64,000 bases of DNA, from contig CAZGUX010000230.1 of the NCBI GenBank assembly GCA_964529305.1, positions 28,330-92,329 on the forward strand, in the 5' to 3' direction. Source of the stretch: CAZGUX01 sp964529305. Its GTDB lineage: Bacteria; Acidobacteriota; Terriglobia; Bryobacterales; Bryobacteraceae. How positions within the stretch are numbered: position 1 is the stretch's first letter; each line of letters begins with the position of its first letter. Shown here one piece after another: positions 8,289-16,479 of this stretch. The position numbers and the translations under genes were made by a program. The notes under the pieces were generated by a model, which saw nothing but the letters and a program-made list of their open reading frames with translations, was not told where the DNA came from and did no database searches.

Positions 8289-9083
8289 TCAGTTGGATTT
8301 CTTTGGCCGAGGCCGGGCGTCGCCCTCGCTCAGACCCATCGCCCAACGCACACCTTCCGTCCACATCTTCTGAATGTCCGGCCGGTCCCAAACGGACTCG
8401 CGATGCCCGAGCGAAGAATAGAAAGCGCGGCCCTTGCCGTATTGCCGCGCCCACGTCACCGCAAAGTCTCCATCCTTGCGGTTCACATTCTTTTTCGTCA
8501 GGTCCACGGACGACACGTCCAGGCTCATCAACACGCGTACCCGGTCGCGCGAGTAGTTTTTGAACTGATAGATCTCGTCGGTGACCTCGATCCGCGCCGG
8601 AAAGTGCCGCATTGCCGGAAAGTCCGAGCCTTCCACGACGATCCCCACCGGTTGATGCCACGGGTGATGATCGAAGTAGCCCCCGATCATCTCGCCATAC
8701 TCCGGCCAGTCATAGTAGGTGTCCGTGGCGCTGTGGGCGCCGAGAAAGCCTTTTCCCTGATCGCGGATGAACGACACGAACGCGGCCTTCTGCTCCTCGT
8801 CCAGTTTCAGATCGCCGGTCGTGTAGAAGAAGATGGCGTCGAAGTACGAGAGATTCTTCGCATTGCCCTCGAGCTTCTTAGCCGTGATCAGTTGCGTGTC
8901 GGTGCGGATGAACGTGTCCCACTGCCCGGACTCCTGGCCGAGTTTCCACAGCGTGGCCATGGCGTGCGACACCGAATCGTGCTGATAGCCATTGGAGAGG
9001 CCAATCGCCAGCAACTTCTTGCGGGGTGCCTGGGCCGTGGCCGTCGCGGCGAGCGCAGTGAGCAAAACGGCAAATCGAAACAT
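8289..9083 (-). CDS. secreted ThuA-like domain protein
   Basis: A 264-residue protein with a Sec signal peptide (residues 1-17, cut after TAQA). The rest matches the ThuA / trehalose-utilisation family, a class I glutamine amidotransferase-like flavodoxin fold. Family landmarks are the GYQHDSV turn, DAIFFYTTGDL, FLGAHSATDTYYDW and GGYFDHHPW. No catalytic Cys nucleophile is evident, as is usual in this family. Members often sit in sugar catabolic clusters with Gfo/Idh/MocA oxidoreductases, but the biochemical role is unsettled. AGGAGG lies 7 bases before the ATG. The SDR gene ends 10 bases upstream, so the two should be one transcription unit. Confidence 0.85.
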   Translation of the reverse strand: MFRFAVLLTALAATATAQAPRKKLLAIGLSNGYQHDSVSHAMATLWKLGQESGQWDTFIRTDTQLITAKKLEGNAKNLSYFDAIFFYTTGDLKLDEEQKAAFVSFIRDQGKGFLGAHSATDTYYDWPEYGEMIGGYFDHHPWHQPVGIVVEGSDFPAMRHFPARIEVTDEIYQFKNYSRDRVRVLMSLDVSSVDLTKKNVNRKDGDFAVTWARQYGKGRAFYSSLGHRESVWDRPDIQKMWTEGVRWAMGLSEGDARPRPKKSN

Positions 9084-9093
9084 GGAGAGCCTC

Positions 9094-9933
9094 CTACTTC
9101 CTGAAGCGGGGTTGCGAGCCCGTCACGCGCCGGAGCGTGAGCGTGTCCTCGCTCATGTCGGACCGCTCCAGCTTGCGCCAGTCGTCATTGACGTGGACAA
9201 ACTTGCCGCTGATGTGGTTCGACCGGTCCGACGCCAGAAACAAGGCCAGGCCGATCTGCTCCTCCACATCCACGCCTCCGGTGAGGCGCACCTTTTCGGC
9301 TTCGTCCAATTCCTGCTGGCCGGCACGTCGTCCGGCGTGAAGAATCTCATCAGTCATGTGAGTGTACGCGCCGCCGGGCGACATGCAATTGGCTTGCACG
9401 TTGTGTTCACGAACCTCGGCCGCCACCGTTTCGATGAATCGGGCCAGTCCGGCCTTCGATGCCGCGTAGGCGGAAAAGTTCGGCCGGGGGAACGCCGCCC
9501 CTCCGCCGGTGACGGCGATGATTTTGCCCGCCCGGCGCTCGATCATCTCCGGGAGCACCGCCAGGCACGCATGCATCACGCCGGCCAGGTTCACCTCCAG
9601 CGTCTCCGCCCAAACCTTCGGCTTGGTCTCCACCAGCGGACCGATCGGTCCTTGCATCGCCGCCGCCGCCACCAGAATGTGGACTCCGCCGAAGCGGACC
9701 CTCATCCGGTCCACGCCGGCGCACAGGTGCTCGAAGTCGCGGACGTCGGCCTTGATGGTCATCGCCGATCCGCCGGAATGCTCGATCTCGAGTTTGGTCA
9801 GATCGATTTCGGCCTTGCTTCGGGCCAGCAATCCTACGCGCGCTCCGGCGCGGGCGAAGCCCATGGCCAGCCGCTTGCCCACGCCGCGCCCTCCTCCGGT
9901 GATGAGAACGCTTTTGCCCTTAATGGTGTCCAC
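9094..9933 (-). CDS. short-chain dehydrogenase/reductase
   Basis: A 279-residue classical SDR. The Rossmann NAD(P)-binding motif TGGGRGVG is at residues 12-19, and the catalytic Tyr156 and Lys160 lie in YAASK. An Asn in NLAGVMHA completes part of the usual tetrad. The expected catalytic Ser is not obvious: the strand before the active site reads VTGGGAAF where most members have a Ser. Start is GTG at 9933, with AGAGG eight bases upstream; a further GTG at 9957 is less well placed. It lies 10 bases before the ThuA gene in the same direction, suggesting joint oxidation and processing of a sugar or alcohol. Substrate unknown. Confidence 0.85.
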   Translation of the reverse strand: MDTIKGKSVLITGGGRGVGKRLAMGFARAGARVGLLARSKAEIDLTKLEIEHSGGSAMTIKADVRDFEHLCAGVDRMRVRFGGVHILVAAAAMQGPIGPLVETKPKVWAETLEVNLAGVMHACLAVLPEMIERRAGKIIAVTGGGAAFPRPNFSAYAASKAGLARFIETVAAEVREHNVQANCMSPGGAYTHMTDEILHAGRRAGQQELDEAEKVRLTGGVDVEEQIGLALFLASDRSNHISGKFVHVNDDWRKLERSDMSEDTLTLRRVTGSQPRFRK

Positions 9934-10030
9934 TCGAGCTACCTCTCTGGCACACACACGCTCAGCGTCCGCGATACTCGGCCACCTGATTGTGAGGAAG
10001 CACGGAGTTCGTGTGTTCTCCGTTCGCCTA

Positions 10031-10486
10031 TTATCCCACGAGGGCGGCGGCGATCCGCCGTCCGATTTCGGTCAGTAACCGGGTTTCCTCCAAGCTGAAG
10101 GTTCGCTCCCGGCGGTTCGCGATCCCGAGCGCGCCCACGGCACGGTCCCCTGCCAGTACTGGCACGACGATCGCCCCCTCCATCCCGGTAGCCCGAGCGC
10201 CCGGGCGCACGTCGCCGCTGGTGTCGGTTTGGAGATTACACGCGGTTACGGGTTCGGCCCGCTCGACGGCAAGACCGGCCATCCCTTTGCCGACCGGGAT
10301 CCGTTGAATCACTTGCAGCACCGGCGGCGGGATTCCCGGGGTAGCCGCTCTCAGATGCAACCATCCGTCTTCGCCCAGCAAATGAAGGGTTCCGCTGTCC
10401 GCGCCGAAATGGCGCACGGTCATTCCGAGCACCTGGTCACACGCATCCGGCAGGGCCAGGGCTTCATCGATCGACTCGAGCCGCAT
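10031..10486 (-). CDS. stand-alone GAF domain protein
   Basis: A 151-residue cytoplasmic protein made of a single GAF domain covering nearly its full length. Family features are DSGTLHLL, an IPVGKGMAGLA loop, VPVLAGDRAVGALGIANRR and a closing helix. There is no kinase, cyclase or DNA-binding output domain, so it probably binds a small ligand and acts through a partner, or is an fRMsr-like methionine sulfoxide reductase. The cysteines needed for that reductase are not arranged clearly enough to claim it. Start is ATG 10486 with GGAAGAG upstream, two bases after the stop of the FG-GAP gene, so translation is probably coupled. Confidence 0.75.
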   Translation of the reverse strand: MRLESIDEALALPDACDQVLGMTVRHFGADSGTLHLLGEDGWLHLRAATPGIPPPVLQVIQRIPVGKGMAGLAVERAEPVTACNLQTDTSGDVRPGARATGMEGAIVVPVLAGDRAVGALGIANRRERTFSLEETRLLTEIGRRIAAALVG

Positions 10487-10488
10487 CA

Positions 10489-11619
10489 CTATCTCTTCCT
10501 GGTCTGATTCTCGAACACGAACAGCCCGCTTTTGCCGGCAACCGCAAAGTCCAGGTCGCCGTCGCCATCCAGGTCGGCCGCCGGAATCTGCATCCCCGTC
10601 CCGGTTCGCGTAGCGTAGTCCACCACGTGCTTCACCCACTCCACCGGCCGATCCGGCGCTCGCAGCATCTCATACCAGTAGATGCCCAGCGCTTCACGTT
10701 CGCCCGGGTCGCGGCCATTGTGCGCCATGAATCGTTTACCCGTGATCAGATCCAATTGCTTGTCCCCGTTCAGATCCACGAGCGTCGTGGCGTGCGGCTG
10801 CGACCAACTGTCGTCAATCATGCGCTTGGTCCACGTTCCGCCGCCGCCCTGCTCCATCCAGAAGACGCCGTAGTCGTGCGCGGCCGAAGTGAGCACATCG
10901 GCCTTGCCGTCGCGGTTGACATCGAGGGTGTAGAGGAACCCGAGCGCCTGCGGCGCGTCCCACTCGGCGTGATATTTCCAATCGCCGGTCCGCGGAACCG
11001 GAGGAGCCTCGAACCAGCCTTTCGGCGTCAGAATGTCCGTGCGGCCGTCACCGTTGACATCGCCCGCGCCGATGCCGTGTCCGTAACTCTTGGGACTGAC
11101 GACATGGCGGATCCATGCGCCTTTCTGCAACTCGTACCAGGAGAGCGGCGCCGCCGTCTGCCCGAACTGCGGCAGCAGTTCCTGCTTCCTGCCGTCATTG
11201 TCCAGATCGACCAGGAACGTAAACTCGACCGAGAAGCCCGTCTCGATCGGATGCTCTTTCCACTCGCCCGTGCCCCGTCCGGGGTTCTGAAACCAGGCCA
11301 GCCGTTTGCTGAAGTACGAGCAACTCACGATGTCGACGCTGCCGTCGCCATTGACGTCCACGGGTAAGTCACTGAAATTGTCGATGTAGTTGTTCTGAAA
11401 ATTCAGGGTTCGGAATTTGTGTTTGGTCCAGGCGGGGCCGGCGTACCAGTTTTCGCCGGAGACGATATCGAGCTTGCCGTCGCGGTTCACATCGGCGAAG
11501 GCGCAGGTTTCGTTTGCCCCCAGGTCGACGGTGTGCTTGCGGAAAGGAACCTCGTCGGGCCGGCCGAGCGTCCACGCCGCGGCCGCCGCGAGCACAAGCA
11601 CTACGATACAATTCCGCAT
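10489..11619 (-). CDS. secreted FG-GAP/VCBS repeat protein A
   Basis: A 376-residue protein with a Sec signal peptide (CIVVLVLAAAAAW core). It holds about six beta-propeller blades, each with a calcium-binding DxNxDGxxD loop such as DVNRDGKLDI, DVNGDGSVDI, DVNGDGRTDI, DVNRDGKADV and DLDGDGDLDF. This is the FG-GAP/integrin-alpha type fold, used outside the cell for ligand binding or as a propeller scaffold. Its mate, encoded head to head at 11621-12751, has exactly the same length and a similar blade order, so they look like a divergent duplicated pair. Start ATG at 11619 (or 11622); no Shine-Dalgarno sequence, but TACAAT lies just upstream. Confidence 0.8.
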   Translation of the reverse strand: MRNCIVVLVLAAAAAWTLGRPDEVPFRKHTVDLGANETCAFADVNRDGKLDIVSGENWYAGPAWTKHKFRTLNFQNNYIDNFSDLPVDVNGDGSVDIVSCSYFSKRLAWFQNPGRGTGEWKEHPIETGFSVEFTFLVDLDNDGRKQELLPQFGQTAAPLSWYELQKGAWIRHVVSPKSYGHGIGAGDVNGDGRTDILTPKGWFEAPPVPRTGDWKYHAEWDAPQALGFLYTLDVNRDGKADVLTSAAHDYGVFWMEQGGGGTWTKRMIDDSWSQPHATTLVDLNGDKQLDLITGKRFMAHNGRDPGEREALGIYWYEMLRAPDRPVEWVKHVVDYATRTGTGMQIPAADLDGDGDLDFAVAGKSGLFVFENQTRKR

Positions 11620-11635
11620 CATGCGCACGATTGTA
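11607..11635. promoter_or_regulatory. back-to-back leaderless promoters with central palindrome
   Basis: On the plus strand TACAAT (11607-11612) ends 8 bases before the ATG at 11621. On the minus strand TACAAT (11635-11630) ends 7 bases before the ATG at 11622 and 10 before that at 11619. A perfect 11-base palindrome, CGCAT-C-ATGCG (11615-11625), covers both start codons. Each -10 box lies inside the coding region of the opposite gene. Confidence 0.6.
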
Positions 11636-12751
11636 CTATTGCTGGTGGCCGCAGTAACCCCTGCCGCCGCCGTCGACTGGCCGAAACATGTCGTGGCGAC
11701 CGGCTACGCCAACCAGACCGCGATCGCCGCCGACTTTACCGGCGACGGCCGGCCCGACGTCATCGCCAACGACGCCGACAAGAAGCAGACCTGGCTCTAC
11801 GTCGCCCCTGACTGGAAGCCGGTCCTGCTGCTGGAAAATGTCTGGGCGATTCACAGCGAGACCATGGACGTGGATCGCGACGGGGACATCGACTACATCG
11901 GCGCGCGGTACACGCCGGGCCTGATCTTCTGGCTCGAGCGGCCCAACGACCCGATCCGCGGGAAGTGGACGTTTCACGTCATCGACGACGTCGCCATAGG
12001 AGGCGTCAACGGCATTCACGGCCTGATGCAGGGCGACGTCGACAAGGACGGTGTCCCCGATTTGATCGGCAACAGCGCGCAGCCCGACGGCAAGTTTCCA
12101 AATTCGCTGGCCTGGTTCAAGATCCCCTACAATCCGCGCACGGCCAAACGGTGGGAGCGCTACATCTTCGCGAACGAAGATGCTCCCGGCCTCAGCCACT
12201 ACCTCGGCTACGGCGACGTCAACGGCGACGGGCGTCCGGACCTGGCCAGCGCGGCGAAGGTTCCCGAGGGCGGCAACTGGTTCGCGTGGTGGGAAGCGCC
12301 CAAGGACCCGAAGACCACCGGTTGGAAGAAGCACCTGATCGCGGACAAACAGGAAGGCGCGACGAACATCCTGATCGCCGACGTCAATCGCGACGGCAAG
12401 GCGGACTTCCTCGCCACCCGCGGCCATGGGCAGGGAGTCGTCTGGTACGAAGCGCCCGACTGGAAGCCGCATGAGATCCATCCCGCGCTCAAGGGCCCGC
12501 ATTCGCTGGCAATCGGGGACATCGACCGCGATGGCGACATCGACGCGGTCACCTGCGCAAAAGACGACTTCGTCGCCGCGTGGTTCGAGAACGACGGCAA
12601 GGGCAACTTCCGCACCCACCGCATCGCCGAAAAGCAGGCCGCCTACGACATCCGCCTGGTCGACATGGACGGCGACGGCGACCTGGACGTGCTCATCGCC
12701 GGACAGGAAAGCAAGAACGTGGTGTGGTACGAGAACCGCCTGAAGCGATAG
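11621..12751 (+). CDS. secreted FG-GAP/VCBS repeat protein B
   Basis: A 376-residue protein whose signal peptide (IVLLLVAAVTPAAA) is followed directly by blade repeats with Asp-rich calcium loops: DFTGDGRPDV, DVDRDGDIDY, DVDKDGVPDL, DVNGDGRPDL, DVNRDGKADF, DIDRDGDIDA and DMDGDGDLDV. Seven loops suggest a closed seven-bladed propeller. Short WYEAP and WFEN segments recur between blades, as in its divergent partner. An extracellular or periplasmic binding role is inferred; no catalytic site can be seen. The ATG at 11621 is selected by the signal peptide; upstream in-frame sequence is the antisense of its neighbour. Confidence 0.8.
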   Translation: MRTIVLLLVAAVTPAAAVDWPKHVVATGYANQTAIAADFTGDGRPDVIANDADKKQTWLYVAPDWKPVLLLENVWAIHSETMDVDRDGDIDYIGARYTPGLIFWLERPNDPIRGKWTFHVIDDVAIGGVNGIHGLMQGDVDKDGVPDLIGNSAQPDGKFPNSLAWFKIPYNPRTAKRWERYIFANEDAPGLSHYLGYGDVNGDGRPDLASAAKVPEGGNWFAWWEAPKDPKTTGWKKHLIADKQEGATNILIADVNRDGKADFLATRGHGQGVVWYEAPDWKPHEIHPALKGPHSLAIGDIDRDGDIDAVTCAKDDFVAAWFENDGKGNFRTHRIAEKQAAYDIRLVDMDGDGDLDVLIAGQESKNVVWYENRLKR

Positions 12752-12763
12752 GCGCGTACCGCC

Positions 12764-14416
12764 TCAGTCGATCGCGCGAGGCGACAGCGTCACCTGCACC
12801 GAAGCATTCGGCGCCAGTTCCACTTCCTTGGCGTGATTCCGCCCCAGAAGCAGCTTGCCGATACACTCCGGGCTCTTGTCGGCCGCGGTGGTAAGGGCCA
12901 ACACATAGTATTTGCCCGGCGCGAGCGGCGCCGAGGTCCAGATGCCATCCTGGTCGGTTTGGCCGGTGATCAACGAATCGGCAAGCGCCATTTCGGTCGG
13001 CGCGGCGGCAGGCAGAACCGCGACAGGCGTATCGGGGACGGCGTTTCCGTCCTTGTCCGAGACCTTCACGCCAAGGGTCCCGCCGTCGCGTGCCAAGACG
13101 ATCCGCAGGGTCGCATTGCCGATCGCGCTGCCCACTCGCAGGGGTTCGTAGAGAATGCTTCGCCCGGCGTAAAGGATATCTTTGATATAGGCAATCGACG
13201 GAACATCGGAGATTCGCGGAGCATATTCGCCGGCAAGTACGCCCGAAAACAAGGCGGTGCCGGGGAACGGGATCGTCGCGCCCTTCATCTCTTCGGACCA
13301 TGGGGGACGTGACAGGGGAATCAACCGGAGGCTCATCTTTCCGGGCAGGGGCGGCTCCGGAGCCTCGCCCTCCCAGGCCACATCGATGGGAACGGGAATC
13401 TGCGCCTGAGGTACCGCCGACGCGTTCCTGACGTCGGAATCGGTGATCGCTACCGGAAGCGTGCCGTAGGTCTCGGGCATTTCAGCGGAGACCGTCTTCG
13501 GCAAAACCGTCAGTTGATACTCGGCGGGGGGAAGGTCGCACATCCGGAACCGGCCGTCGGAGCCGGTCACTCCCCGAGGAGTCGAGATGAAAAAGGAGGA
13601 GCCTCCGGACGCGCCATTCGCGGGCTGCCGCTCGGCAAATTCGAAGCGGAATGCCTGCGGCCCGCGCGGACCTTTGAGCACCCCTTCGACACAGAACGCC
13701 GGGCCGCGTAGCAGGGTGATGTCGACGCCCTCGCGGCGATCGCAGGCCCGCAGAAGCATCGGCTGCGCTCCTTCGATCGACGGAGTGCCGGGATAGTAGG
13801 TAGGCACCGTGGCGGGTTTTCGCAGCTTGGGATCCGCGGGCGCGTCAGACAGGGCCGGCACGTTCCACTTCCGCCGCGAGGCCAACACGAGATAGGAGCG
13901 GCCAGGGTGGGGTGCCCTGAGAACGTATTCGCCCTGGTCGTTGGTTTGGGTTGTGATCGAGTACACGTACCGGAGTTCCCCGAGCGAGTACTCGCGCGCG
14001 ACCAGGAACACCTGTATGCCCGGCGCGGGTTCCTTGTTGTGGTCGAGGACGCGGCCGGAGATCTCCGGCAGGCGCACCAGCGCGAAATCCACGGAATTCA
14101 GTTCCTGGCCGGCGCGAAGGTTGACGATTCTGGTCGCCCCACGATAGATGGGAATTGTCTCCACCTGGGTTGACGGGACATAAACACTGATCCGCTGAAG
14201 GCCGGCGGCGAGTCCCCGCAGAGTGTAGCGGCCCTGCGCGTCCGTCGTGGCCCTCGGTGTCATGCTCCACACATCCCGGAACTCGGCGCCGACGAGGGGA
14301 ATTCCCGTGACCGCATCGCGAACCACGCCGCGGATCACCGCCTCCGGTTTGGCCGCTGGCGGCGTCTGGGCCGCCGCGGCAACCGTGACAACCAATGCTC
14401 GAAGGAACCTGCCCAT
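12764..14416 (-). CDS. secreted carboxypeptidase-regulatory-like domain protein
   Basis: A 550-residue exported protein. After a short signal peptide (residues 1-17) there are three or more beta-sandwich units of the carboxypeptidase D regulatory (transthyretin-like) type: IRGVVRDAVTGIPLVGAEF with TTDAQGRYTLRGLAAG, then ISGRVLDHNKEPAPGIQVF with TNDQGEYVLRAPHPG, and near the end LGVKVSDKDGNAVPDTPV with TDQDGIWTSAPLAPG. Between them lies a long beta-rich region of unknown fold. No peptidase active site is present, so the protein is probably structural or glycan-binding. It converges with FG-GAP protein B (12 bases between stops). Acidobacteria carry many such proteins. Confidence 0.75.
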   Translation of the reverse strand: MGRFLRALVVTVAAAAQTPPAAKPEAVIRGVVRDAVTGIPLVGAEFRDVWSMTPRATTDAQGRYTLRGLAAGLQRISVYVPSTQVETIPIYRGATRIVNLRAGQELNSVDFALVRLPEISGRVLDHNKEPAPGIQVFLVAREYSLGELRYVYSITTQTNDQGEYVLRAPHPGRSYLVLASRRKWNVPALSDAPADPKLRKPATVPTYYPGTPSIEGAQPMLLRACDRREGVDITLLRGPAFCVEGVLKGPRGPQAFRFEFAERQPANGASGGSSFFISTPRGVTGSDGRFRMCDLPPAEYQLTVLPKTVSAEMPETYGTLPVAITDSDVRNASAVPQAQIPVPIDVAWEGEAPEPPLPGKMSLRLIPLSRPPWSEEMKGATIPFPGTALFSGVLAGEYAPRISDVPSIAYIKDILYAGRSILYEPLRVGSAIGNATLRIVLARDGGTLGVKVSDKDGNAVPDTPVAVLPAAAPTEMALADSLITGQTDQDGIWTSAPLAPGKYYVLALTTAADKSPECIGKLLLGRNHAKEVELAPNASVQVTLSPRAID

Positions 14417-14598
14417 TTCGGACTCTTGTCTTTCGGGAGCAGAACCGCCAACGCCCTGACTGTTTTCCACCACGCCAGGACGCTAAGATCAATACTACTC
14501 CCAGTCTGCGGACGATCCCATCGGCCGGTCCCGAAAAATCCACATGCTAGGATGAAAGAACTTCGCGCATATCTGCATCTAACCGGAAGGAGGCAACC

Positions 14599-15534
14599 AT
14601 GCTGATCCGAGTGCCCAAGGGCTGGGAAATCCCCGAGCGGGAAGTCACCCCGGAGTCCGTTTACCTCAATCGCCGCAGCCTGTTGAAGGCCGCCGGATTC
14701 CTCGGAATGGAGGGGCTGCTCGAAGCCGCGGCGGAGTTGAAGTCGCCTTACCCCGCCAAGCGGAATCCGGAGTTCGAGAAGGTCGAACGGCCGATTACCG
14801 AAGAGTGGGCCGCCACCGGATACAACAACTTCTACGAGTTCGACGCGCAGAACAAGGAGGCGGTGAAGGACAAGATCGGCGCTTTCGTCACCAGACCATG
14901 GACCATTGAAGTCTCCGGGTTGGTGAACAAGCCACAAACTCTGGACGTCGATCAACTCGAACGGACGATGCCGCTCGAAGAGCGGGTCTATCGGTTCCGG
15001 TGTGTGGAAGCATGGGCGATGACGGTTCCGTGGACGGGGTTTCCGATCAGCGAACTGCTGAAAAAGGTCGAGCCGAAGCCCGAAGCCAAGTACATCCGTT
15101 TCGTCACCGCGAAACGGCCCGATCAGATGCCGGGCATCAAGCAGGCTAGCTGGTATCCATGGCCGTACTTCGAAGGACTGCGCATGGACGAGGCAAACAA
15201 CCCTCTGGCCCTGTTCGTTACCGGACTCTATGGAAAGCCCCTGCCGAAACAGAATGGCGCGCCGTTTCGGGTCATCACCCCTTGGAAGTACGGCTACAAG
15301 AGCATCAAATCCATCGTGACGATCGAGTTCACGGCGAAACAGCCGCCGACCTTCTGGAACAAATTGCAGCCCGCCGAGTACGGCTTCTTTTCAAACGTCA
15401 ATCCGAAGAAGCCGCACCCGAGGTGGTCGCAGGCAAGCGAGAAGGTGATTCCGCGCATGGAGAGGGTGGCGACGATGCCCTACAACGGGTACGAGAAGTG
15501 GGTTGCCTCGATGTACAAGGGCAACGAGGATTGA
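14599..15534 (+). CDS. msrP: protein-methionine-sulfoxide reductase catalytic subunit MsrP
   Basis: A 311-residue protein of the YedY/MsrP family, which reduces oxidised methionine in periplasmic proteins using a molybdopterin cofactor. A Tat signal is visible (NRRSLLKAAGFLG, residues 25-37), although 24 residues precede it, as is normal for this family. The Mo-ligating cysteine is Cys135 in RFRCVEAWAM. Other family blocks are YNNFYEF, WTGFPISELLKKVEP and PWKYGYKSIKSI. A strong GGAAGGAGG (14585-14593) sets the start at ATG 14599. The haem membrane partner MsrQ is not encoded next to it: the next gene is an antitoxin, so the electron donor must come from elsewhere. Confidence 0.93.
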   Translation: MLIRVPKGWEIPEREVTPESVYLNRRSLLKAAGFLGMEGLLEAAAELKSPYPAKRNPEFEKVERPITEEWAATGYNNFYEFDAQNKEAVKDKIGAFVTRPWTIEVSGLVNKPQTLDVDQLERTMPLEERVYRFRCVEAWAMTVPWTGFPISELLKKVEPKPEAKYIRFVTAKRPDQMPGIKQASWYPWPYFEGLRMDEANNPLALFVTGLYGKPLPKQNGAPFRVITPWKYGYKSIKSIVTIEFTAKQPPTFWNKLQPAEYGFFSNVNPKKPHPRWSQASEKVIPRMERVATMPYNGYEKWVASMYKGNED

Positions 15535-15535
15535 G

Positions 15536-15579
15536 TGCCAGGTGGCACATTGATCGTGCCATTGTGGCAGTGTTATTCT
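15536..15579 (+). promoter_or_regulatory. xre-res promoter with twin palindromic operators
   Basis: Two palindromes, TGCCA-GG-TGGCA (15536-15547) and TGCCA-TTG-TGGCA (15557-15569), have centres about 21.5 bases apart, i.e. on the same helix face. The -35 TTGATC (15550-15555) lies between them and the -10 TATTCT (15574-15579) follows after an 18-base spacer. The second palindrome fills most of that spacer. Bound repressor would block polymerase, as expected for antitoxin autoregulation. Confidence 0.75.
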
Positions 15580-15586
15580 TGAAGAC

Positions 15587-16000
15587 GTGAGGGCTGCACC
15601 CAGGCACGGTCGCGCGCTCGGCCGATCAACGGCGGCGGAAACCATCCGGACCATCGAACGGGGTGTCCGTTACCAGGCGCTTGCTTCCATCGCCTCCGGC
15701 AGCGGTCTGTCTGACGCCGAACTGGCGGGTCTGCTGGGAATTCCCCCGCGCACGCTAGCACGCCGCAAGGTGACCGGACGTTTCTCCAGCGATGAGTCGG
15801 AGCGAATCATCCGCTTAGGCCGCGTGATGGACCTCGCCGTCGCTCTGTTCGAAGGAGATGCGGCCGCTGCGGTGAATTGGCTGAACACTCCCAAGAAGGC
15901 GCTCGCAGGAAACACGCCGTTCTCCTACACCCGGACCGAGATCGGAGGCCGGGAAGTCGAGCGGCTGATCGGCCAGTTGGAGTACGGGGTCTTCGTTTGA
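15587..16000 (+). CDS. Xre/MbcA/ParS-type antitoxin of a RES toxin
   Basis: A 137-residue protein of the COG5642 antitoxin family. Residues about 28-70 form the helix-turn-helix DNA-binding part (LSDAELAGLLGIPPRTLARRK). Residues about 80-137 form the DUF2384 toxin-binding part, with AAAVNWLNTPKKALAGNTPF and a conserved C-terminal GQLEYGVF, whose tail normally plugs the toxin active site. The start is GTG at 15587, only 7 bases after the -10 box, so the mRNA should be leaderless. The stop codon overlaps the toxin start. Two palindromes upstream are its likely binding sites. Confidence 0.9.
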   Translation: MRAAPRHGRALGRSTAAETIRTIERGVRYQALASIASGSGLSDAELAGLLGIPPRTLARRKVTGRFSSDESERIIRLGRVMDLAVALFEGDAAAAVNWLNTPKKALAGNTPFSYTRTEIGGREVERLIGQLEYGVFV

Positions 16001-16479
16001 ATGCCAGAGCCTGGCGCCTTGTCAAGCGCAGGCACGCAGCGACGGCCTTCTCTGGTGACGGTGCGAAGAAGCTTGGTGGCCGGTGGAATCTTCCAGGCAC
16101 CCCGGTCGTTTACACAGCTGGTTCTATTTCGCTCGCCGTCCTCGAGACACTGGTCCACCTGGAGTCGTCTGACTTGTTGACGGCGTTTGTTGTGGTCCCG
16201 GTCGAGATTCCGGCTGCCGACGTTGAAGATCTCGACCGTGCACACCTGCCTCGGAATTGGCGAGCCTTTCCGGCATCCGAAGAGACACAACAAATCGGCG
16301 ATAACTGGTGCCGAAGTGGCCGAACGGTCGCGTTGCGAGTGCCGAGTGTGATCGTCCCGGAGGAATTCAACTACCTGCTCAATCCCAGGCACGAGGGCTT
16401 TGCCCGATTGAGTATCGGCAAGCCTTCCAAATACAGCATCGATCCACGGCTCGCCGGGCGGCCCGCGGTCACGGCTTGA
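15997..16479 (+). CDS. RES-domain toxin
   Basis: A 160-residue RES-family toxin of the type that degrades cellular NAD+ (MbcT, ParT and Xre-RES homologues). The ADP-ribosyltransferase-like fold carries the conserved triad Arg29 (GGRW), Tyr39 (VVYT) and Glu50 (LAVLETL). RES members conventionally begin with AWRLVKxRHAxTAFSG, which appears here from residue 5, so the start is the TTG at 15997, overlapping the antitoxin stop as TTGA. A weak overlapping start should keep toxin below antitoxin. All key residues are intact, so the system looks functional. The adjacent VWA gene converges on it; their ends overlap by 11 bases (16469-16479). Confidence 0.9.
   Translation: MNARAWRLVKRRHAATAFSGDGAKKLGGRWNLPGTPVVYTAGSISLAVLETLVHLESSDLLTAFVVVPVEIPAADVEDLDRAHLPRNWRAFPASEETQQIGDNWCRSGRTVALRVPSVIVPEEFNYLLNPRHEGFARLSIGKPSKYSIDPRLAGRPAVTA

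Noticed and set aside
15532..15580. UGA read-through of msrP as a selenoprotein
   Set aside because: In-frame sequence after the TGA is short, noncoding in style and occupied by palindromic operators; MsrP ends at its normal family length.
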